From: Anaerolineae bacterium
GTDB taxonomy: Bacteria; Chloroflexota; Anaerolineae; Anaerolineales; E44-bin32
Assembly (NCBI GenBank): GCA_030598885.1
Contig: JAUVOZ010000062.1
Coordinates: 1 to 10,424, forward strand
Length of the DNA: 10,424 bases
Reading direction: 5' to 3'
In this document: positions 5,975 through 10,424 of the stretch, one piece after another
Layout: each line of letters starts with the position of its first letter
How positions within the stretch are numbered: the first letter of the stretch is position 1
Notes under the pieces: model-generated
Database searches by the model: none
Told to the model about the DNA's origin: nothing
Seen by the model: the letters and a program-made list of their open reading frames with translations, nothing else
Made by a program: the position numbers and the translations under genes

Positions 5975-7270
5975 ATGATCGACTTACGGTACATTCGTCA
6001 ACACCCCGATGAGGTGAAGCAGGCCCTACGGAAGTTACATGCCGAGGCACCTATTGATGAGATTCTTGAATTGGACGCCGATCGGCGGGACATCCTACAA
6101 GAATTAGAGGCACTTCGCCATAAGCGCAAAGTCGCTTCGAAGCGAATTGGTCAGATGCAGGATCAGGATCAGCGCCAGCCGATGATCGACGAGATGCGTG
6201 CCGTTGGTGTGCGGGTTACCGACCTGGAGGACCAGCTGCGTGACGTCGATGCTCGGCTAAAGCAAGCCCTGTACCTTGTGCCCAATCTCCCTCACGAGAG
6301 CGTGCCAACCGGCGTTGATGAAAGCGAAAACGTGGTCATTCGCCAGGAGGGTGAGCCCAAGAGTGAAGGGGATTTTGGCTTTGAACCATTGCCTCACTGG
6401 GAGCTAGGTCCCAGGTTGGGGATTCTGGATTTTAAGCGGGGGGTTAAGTTATCAGGGAGCCGTTTCTATGTGATGCTGGGATTGGGATCGCGGCTGCAAC
6501 GGGCGTTGATCCAATGGATGCTAAATTTCCATGTCGATAAGCATGGATATACTGAGGTGTATCTACCCTTAATCGTCAAGGAGGAGTGCATGTGGGGAGC
6601 AGGCCAGTTGCCCAAGTTCATTGACAATATCTATCACGATGTCGAGGACGACCTCTGGCTTGTCGGTACGGCGGAGATTCCACTGACCAACCTTCATCGA
6701 GATGAGATCCTGGAAGCGAGTGAGTTGCCGAAGAACTACGTGGCCTACACGCCATGTTTCCGGCGCGAGAAATTTTCAGCTGGTCGAGATGTGAGAGGGA
6801 TAAAACGCGGGCACCAGTTCGACAAAGTGGAGATGTATAAAATCACCAAACCGGATGAGTCCTATAAAGAATTAGAGCAACTGGTGGAGGACGCCGAGGA
6901 CATCTGTCGAGAGTTGGACATCCCACATCGGGTGGCTCAAATGGTGACTGGGGATTTAGGTTTCATAGCCGCTAAGAAGTATGATATAGAAATGTGGGCT
7001 CCTGGCTGTGGCGAGTGGTTGGAAGTCAGTTCATGTTCCAATTGTGAGACTTTCCAGTCCCGGCGGACCGAGATTCGCTATCGTCCTGAGCCGGGCGCCA
7101 AAACGGAATACGTCCACACCTTGAATGGGTCTGGGTTAGCCCTGCCAAGAACGGTAATCGCCATTCTCGAAAATTACCAGCAAGCTGATGGCAGCGTGGT
7201 GGTGCCGGAGGTTTTGCGACCATGGATGGGCGGTGTGGAATTGATCAAAGTGAGAGTGGACGATGTATGA
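5975..7270 (+). CDS. serS: Seryl-tRNA synthetase
   Basis: This cytoplasmic class II synthetase activates serine with ATP and charges tRNA-Ser (and tRNA-Sec where present). Its 431 residues match the usual bacterial length. The start MIDLRYIRQHPDEVKQAL is typical of the family. Residues about 28-105 are charged heptad-like helices forming the long coiled-coil arm that grips the long variable arm of tRNA-Ser. The catalytic core has the serine-binding TAE motif at 232-234, motif 2 beginning FRRE at 262-265 with HQFDKVE following, and motif 3 NGSGLALPRT (384-393) with its ATP-contacting Arg392. The motif 2 loop reads KFSAGRDVRGIKR, where many relatives have a Gly/Ala-rich AGSAG-type stretch; this is a mild variation. 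GGAGG (5964-5968) lies 6 bases before the ATG. The gene is under a serine T-box and overlaps the next gene by 8 bases, so the two are probably co-transcribed. Confidence 0.98.
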   Translation: MIDLRYIRQHPDEVKQALRKLHAEAPIDEILELDADRRDILQELEALRHKRKVASKRIGQMQDQDQRQPMIDEMRAVGVRVTDLEDQLRDVDARLKQALYLVPNLPHESVPTGVDESENVVIRQEGEPKSEGDFGFEPLPHWELGPRLGILDFKRGVKLSGSRFYVMLGLGSRLQRALIQWMLNFHVDKHGYTEVYLPLIVKEECMWGAGQLPKFIDNIYHDVEDDLWLVGTAEIPLTNLHRDEILEASELPKNYVAYTPCFRREKFSAGRDVRGIKRGHQFDKVEMYKITKPDESYKELEQLVEDAEDICRELDIPHRVAQMVTGDLGFIAAKKYDIEMWAPGCGEWLEVSSCSNCETFQSRRTEIRYRPEPGAKTEYVHTLNGSGLALPRTVIAILENYQQADGSVVVPEVLRPWMGGVELIKVRVDDV

Positions 7271-7751
7271 TATCGCGGTGACGATTATTGTTGGCTTGGT
7301 GATGTTCATTGGTTTACTGGGGGCCATCGTGCCTGGATTCCCGGACATCGTGCTGATTTGGGGGGCGGCGTTAGGTTACGGATTGTACATGGGTTGGGGT
7401 GAGAGAGGAATTTGGCTGTTCGGATTGATCTCTCTTCTTGGTTTGGCGGGACTGTTTACTGAGTTATGGGTCAGTGGGACCGGGGCAAGGATGGGGGGAG
7501 CGTCGATTCGAGCAATATTCGCTGGCATTGCCCTGGGCTTCGTGGCGTTGCTCCTTTCCGGCCCAGTTGGGGGCATTATTGGTTTACTTTTAGGCACTTA
7601 CCTGGCTGAATATGTCCGTCTTCAGGACGCGAACAAAGCGGCTCAAGCGATGCTCGGTATGGGGCTTGGGTGTGGAGCATCCTTTGGGATCAAGCTGATC
7701 TTAGGGTTGGGGATGGCCGTGGTGTGGGTAGTATGGGTGGTCATGGGTTAA
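7263..7751 (+). CDS. DUF456 family membrane protein
   Basis: The 162-residue product is almost wholly hydrophobic and Gly-rich. It shows the DUF456 pattern: a first helix ending GLLGAIVPGFPDIVLIW (residues 17-33), a second at about 51-70, a short soluble loop containing GTGARMGGAS (72-81), then Gly-rich helices at about 82-115 with GGIIGLLLGTYLAEY, and a final pair at about 126-160. Four to six membrane segments are likely. The family's function is unknown; the Gly-zipper-like segments suggest close helix packing. The ATG lies inside the end of serS (shared ATGTATGA at 7263-7270), which points to translational coupling, and there is no separate promoter. The serS T-box should therefore also affect this gene. 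It ends 5 bases from the end of the opposing HEAT-repeat gene. Confidence 0.85.
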   Translation: MYDIAVTIIVGLVMFIGLLGAIVPGFPDIVLIWGAALGYGLYMGWGERGIWLFGLISLLGLAGLFTELWVSGTGARMGGASIRAIFAGIALGFVALLLSGPVGGIIGLLLGTYLAEYVRLQDANKAAQAMLGMGLGCGASFGIKLILGLGMAVVWVVWVVMG

Positions 7752-7756
7752 GTCGG

Positions 7757-8332
7757 CTAGGGTTTGAAGTAGACCATCCCGATACCTAAGCGGTTCAAGC
7801 CTTGTTCTGCCCAATAACTGACAATGTGTGAGGGATCATCCAGGGCGGTATATAGTGCATGAATAGCCTGGTGATCATTGATTGCTGCCAGCGCACGGAT
7901 GGCTTCGATGCGCACGGCAGGGTCTGGTGACTCCAGAACCGAAATCAACGAAGGAATGGCCAATGGACCAGTGGCGACCAATGCGTCAGAGGCCAGACGG
8001 GCGACTAGGCGATCGGTGTCGTGCAGGGCGTCGATCAGCGCTGAGATGGCGGATTGGGTGGGGCGTTGGCGTAAACCAAGGGCGGCGCATTGTCGGACAG
8101 CGGGATCGTTGTCTTTGAGGGACCGACGCAGTCCATCGCGCGCTACAGGCTGGACAAGAGCTGCTAACGTCCGGGTTGCCCACCAGCGTTGGTCAGATTC
8201 TGGCGAGTCTAATAGAGCGAGCAACGGGTCAAGAGCGGTTTCTCCCAGTCGAGCCAAACCTGGCACAACCGCCTCCGCCCGGGCGTCATCGCCTGAGATC
8301 AGTTCGTTGAGCATGAATTGGAGATCGTCCAC
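7757..8332 (-). CDS. HEAT-repeat protein
   Basis: With the start chosen here the product is 191 residues and consists almost entirely of helical HEAT repeats of about 31 residues. Each has the form 'PAVR..A..AL......AI..LI.AL.D.D', for example DPAVRIEAIRALAAI near the C-terminus and DPAVRQCAALGLRQ in the middle. Five or six repeats can be counted, ending in a short tail GMVYFKP. Such proteins are scaffolds for protein-protein contacts; PBS-lyase-type HEAT proteins look similar, but no bilin-related gene is nearby. The frame is open up to an ATG at 8404, which would overlap the Trm112-like gene by 65 bases and add residues unlike a HEAT helix. I prefer GTG at 8332, which starts 8 bases past that gene's stop and gives VDDLQFMLNELISGDDARAE; ATG at 8314 is also possible. 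No clear Shine-Dalgarno settles it, so coupling to the upstream gene is likely. The partner is unknown. Confidence 0.85.
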   Translation of the reverse strand: MDDLQFMLNELISGDDARAEAVVPGLARLGETALDPLLALLDSPESDQRWWATRTLAALVQPVARDGLRRSLKDNDPAVRQCAALGLRQRPTQSAISALIDALHDTDRLVARLASDALVATGPLAIPSLISVLESPDPAVRIEAIRALAAINDHQAIHALYTALDDPSHIVSYWAEQGLNRLGIGMVYFKP

Positions 8333-8339
8333 CAGGGGA

Positions 8340-8564
8340 TTAATCTTCCGGTGGGGGAACCGGCAAATCCTCAACGGCAACCGAGACCCACTTGTCTCCC
8401 TCATCGATGAGCATTACCGGGATGTCGTCCTTGATGGGGTATTTGCGACCACAGTCCGGCTCCTGGCACACAAGCCAGGTGTCTTTAACTACAGACAGCA
8501 ATCCTTCCTTCTCGCGCACGCATGCTGGGCAGCGCAGGATCTCAAGCAGATCTTCACTGATCAT
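8340..8564 (-). CDS. Trm112-like zinc-ribbon protein
   Basis: This small protein (74 residues) begins MISEDLLEILRCPAC, the classic opening of the Trm112/YcaR family. Four cysteines, Cys12, Cys15, Cys33 and Cys38, form a CxxC...CxxxxC zinc site, followed by YPIKDDIPVMLIDE (42-55), which matches the family's 'YPI.DGIPVML..EA' segment. The acidic, proline-rich tail is VEDLPVPPPED. In eukaryotes and archaea Trm112 activates several methyltransferases. Bacterial versions are poorly understood and often sit beside lipid A or envelope genes or methyltransferases; no methyltransferase is visible here. AAGGAG lies 6 bases before the ATG. The gene is the middle one of a minus-strand set, 91 bases after the VanW gene and just before the HEAT-repeat gene. 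Confidence 0.93.
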   Translation of the reverse strand: MISEDLLEILRCPACVREKEGLLSVVKDTWLVCQEPDCGRKYPIKDDIPVMLIDEGDKWVSVAVEDLPVPPPED

Positions 8565-8655
8565 GGTTCTCTCCTTGACGTATTGATTTTACCATGTGAG
8601 CGTTGTCGACGTTGCCTGGTGCAGGATGTAGCCGGTTAAGATGCGCTAGTTGCCT

Positions 8656-10424
8656 TTACTCCGTCTTGGCCCCCCTGGGCAATTTGGTTCCTGGACCATA
8701 TTCGTAGATCGCCCGCCATGGAAGATAGTGGGTCTTGATTGTGTCCTGGTTGAATACTTCGCCATCGCGGGTGACGGTGCGGTAGACGATCACATTCATG
8801 CCATCGGCCTGGTAATCGACCTTTTCGATCTCACCTTTAGACAGGTCGGGGTTTTCCCGGTACAGTGGTTCAGGAGCTTCGGTCTCGCTGAGGATTTCCC
8901 TGCTCCACTCTACCTGACGGCCGTCTGAGGTTGAGTAAAACTTCCATTGCAACTGATTGTTGTTGCCGTAGGTATAAGTCTCCAGCAGCAGCCAGTAGGG
9001 GCTGTCGTTGGTGAACTTAAGGTCCACCAAGGGCACGAAGACCGCTGCGTCGAGGCCGGGCCCTGGAGAGTTGGGACCTGCTTCGTAGTAGCTTACCCGA
9101 TAGGCGTGGGAATGCCGCTCAACGATCGGGAAGCCGCCAAAGAAAATGGCGCGAAAAAGGGTGGTGCTGACCTGGCAGACCCCTCCGCCAACTCCTTTGA
9201 TCGTCCGGTTCCCATATATAATCAGGGCTTCAGCGTAGCCCTGATCCAGGCTGACGTCACCCAGCACATCAGCCATGGAGAGCGTCTCGCCAGGAGCGAC
9301 TAACAAGCCGTGAAAGGCGCTTGAGGCGGTCTTGATGTTATGTATTCGCCCGGGGCTAGAGCCTGAGAAGTAGGTCGAAACTACGCTCACCGGCTCACTG
9401 ATACCTAATTCTTCGGCGGTGGCGTCGTCAGTTACGACCGGTTCGGTAATCTCGAATTCGAGTGGGATTTGATGTTGCCCGCCGGTAAGACCAGTATTGA
9501 TTGTCTCTATCGTAGTAGGTATGTCCAGCGATCGACCGATGACTGCGGCGTCGATTAATACCAGTTCACCGGTGTCGTCGTCGAAATAGAATCGGGCATT
9601 TTCTTCATTGCGCTCTAGTTCAAGAACCAGGGGTTCGAGGATGGCGGTCAGGGTTTGGGGATCAAGCGTGACCCGGTAATGAATGTCCCCCGCATCCTCA
9701 ACCAGGTCGAAGCGCAGCATACCTGCTAATTCAGGGGGATCGATGACCCACGGATCAGTATCTTCGACAGTTAGTGTTAGCGGTAGACGCAGTATCTCGC
9801 GAGCGATCTCAGCCTGCTCAGAGGCATCGAGCACCTGTGGTGGCGTCTCATTGATCATCAGTGCAATATCAGCATCGTGAAGACGGGAGATCGGAGTGGC
9901 GAGCGTATCGAGGGTAGCCTGGATCTCCAATTGCCGACCGATCTGACCAGATCGCGTCTCGACCTCGGTCCCATTCAGAGCTAGTAGAGCTTCCAGGGTT
10001 GGGCGGTCGATTCCCTGTGCTAGTCCTTGCAAGTAGGATCCTCCTGCTACTTGATCGAAGATGACGATCGGGGAGATCGGGTGTCCGAGGTACCAGGCGT
10101 CTATTTGTTGTTGAAGACGCTCAATTAGGCTCCCCTGACGGCCAATTGCCGTCGCCTGAAGCGCCATTGCCGGGAGATCAATTATGACACCAAGTTCTTC
10201 GGGGCGAGTGGTCCACAGTTGGTCGCTATCGTTCAGTACGAGCAACCCGGTCTGGGGGTAGGTAAGCGTTTGTCCCAGAACACTCTCGATTTCATCGCGT
10301 GTCAATCCGCCCAAACTGACTCCGGCAGCATGTATCCCTGGCAGAGCTTTGTCGGCGTAGAGGAGGCGTGTGCCGAGCATGAAAATTCCCATACTGACGA
10401 GCAATGCTAAACTGGCGCTGAATA
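8656..10424 (-). CDS. VanW family protein with N-terminal membrane anchor (5' end outside window)
   Basis: The reverse-strand frame is open to the window edge. The first possible start inside is a TTG at 10404, but in-frame residues FSASLA upstream continue the hydrophobic segment, so the true start probably lies outside. Numbering from the TTG, residues 1-16 are the rest of a membrane helix or signal anchor. GVSLGGLTRDEIESVL (28-43) opens the first of two extracytoplasmic domains of the peptidoglycan-binding PG_binding_4 type (about 25-170 and 175-330). The VanW domain runs from about 342 to 480, with STYFSGSS at 343-350, the core GVGGGVCQVSTTLFRA (404-419, Cys410) and the HSHAY segment after it. 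The C-terminus is an acidic linker and a short conserved tail. VanW was named from vancomycin-resistance clusters, but its activity is unknown; nothing else here suggests glycopeptide resistance. The likely place is the cell surface, in contact with the wall or envelope. Confidence 0.93.
   Translation of the reverse strand, partial: FSASLALLVSMGIFMLGTRLLYADKALPGIHAAGVSLGGLTRDEIESVLGQTLTYPQTGLLVLNDSDQLWTTRPEELGVIIDLPAMALQATAIGRQGSLIERLQQQIDAWYLGHPISPIVIFDQVAGGSYLQGLAQGIDRPTLEALLALNGTEVETRSGQIGRQLEIQATLDTLATPISRLHDADIALMINETPPQVLDASEQAEIAREILRLPLTLTVEDTDPWVIDPPELAGMLRFDLVEDAGDIHYRVTLDPQTLTAILEPLVLELERNEENARFYFDDDTGELVLIDAAVIGRSLDIPTTIETINTGLTGGQHQIPLEFEITEPVVTDDATAEELGISEPVSVVSTYFSGSSPGRIHNIKTASSAFHGLLVAPGETLSMADVLGDVSLDQGYAEALIIYGNRTIKGVGGGVCQVSTTLFRAIFFGGFPIVERHSHAYRVSYYEAGPNSPGPGLDAAVFVPLVDLKFTNDSPYWLLLETYTYGNNNQLQWKFYSTSDGRQVEWSREILSETEAPEPLYRENPDLSKGEIEKVDYQADGMNVIVYRTVTRDGEVFNQDTIKTHYLPWRAIYEYGPGTKLPRGAKTE

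Noticed and set aside
8340..8404. Extended N-terminus of the HEAT-repeat protein starting at ATG 8404
   Set aside because: It would overlap most of the conserved 3' part of the Trm112-like gene, and the added residues do not fit a HEAT helix; a GTG just after that gene's stop is a simpler start.
7878..8639. Long open frame on the plus strand (253 codons) opposite the HEAT-repeat and Trm112-like genes
   Set aside because: Its sequence is Ser/Arg/Ala-rich with no domain, it lacks a good ribosome binding site, and the opposite strand encodes clear repeats and a zinc motif.
8947..9303. Plus-strand open frame of 118 codons inside the VanW gene
   Set aside because: It lies antisense to the conserved VanW core and has no family features.
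8656..10424. Vancomycin-resistance locus
   Set aside because: Only a VanW-type protein is present; there are no ligase, dehydrogenase, dipeptidase or VanRS-type genes, and VanW proteins are common outside resistance clusters.
1..10424. CRISPR array, tRNA or rRNA genes, insertion sequence or prophage
   Set aside because: No regularly spaced repeats, no tRNA cloverleaf or rRNA sequence, and no transposase, integrase or phage gene could be found by reading.

Overview
The window reads as a piece of an anaerobic bacterial chromosome, most likely from the Chloroflexota (Anaerolineae-like). This assignment is inferred from gene content, not from any search. The supporting features are a one-chain pyruvate:ferredoxin oxidoreductase, a T-box leader in front of serS, a VanW protein with an N-terminal membrane anchor, and small DUF4870 and DUF456 membrane proteins. 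The genes are moderately GC-rich; the gaps at about 480-690 and 1590-1730 are clearly richer in A/T.

Layout. (1) 1-440, minus strand: the first 146 codons of a GAF-domain protein, probably a sensor or signalling protein, cut by the window edge. (2) 441-1110: a decayed stretch with no intact gene. It holds AT-rich inverted repeats, a possible 25-codon fragment, a perfect 17-bp palindromic hairpin and the N-terminal stump of an ABC-transporter ATPase that kept its ribosome binding site but has an in-frame stop and ends just before the Walker A motif. (3) 1115-1567, plus: a DUF4870 membrane protein. (4) 1568-1981: a 414-base gap with stem-loops, the probable leader of the next gene. (5) 1982-5563, plus: full-length pyruvate:ferredoxin oxidoreductase, with every expected catalytic residue and cluster cysteine in place, followed by a terminator-like hairpin that resembles the one at 864-900. 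(6) 5635-5956: a sigma-70-type promoter, then a serine T-box leader with its own terminator. (7) 5975-7751, plus: serS, overlapping by 8 bases a DUF456 membrane-protein gene. (8) 7757-10424, minus: a probable operon transcribed VanW protein, then Trm112-like zinc-ribbon protein, then HEAT-repeat protein, converging on the DUF456 gene with a 5-base gap.

How the parts work together. The oxidoreductase links pyruvate and acetyl-CoA through low-potential ferredoxin and is the main metabolic gene. serS is controlled by a leader that senses uncharged tRNA-Ser: I can assign a UCC specifier codon in a closed specifier loop and a UGGC acceptor-binding bulge that fits the G73 usual for tRNA-Ser. The VanW operon points to the cell envelope. 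I found no new defence, mobile or biosynthetic system. The points most worth checking are the related palindromic hairpins, the ABC-ATPase remnant, the structured gap before the oxidoreductase gene and the detailed T-box architecture.
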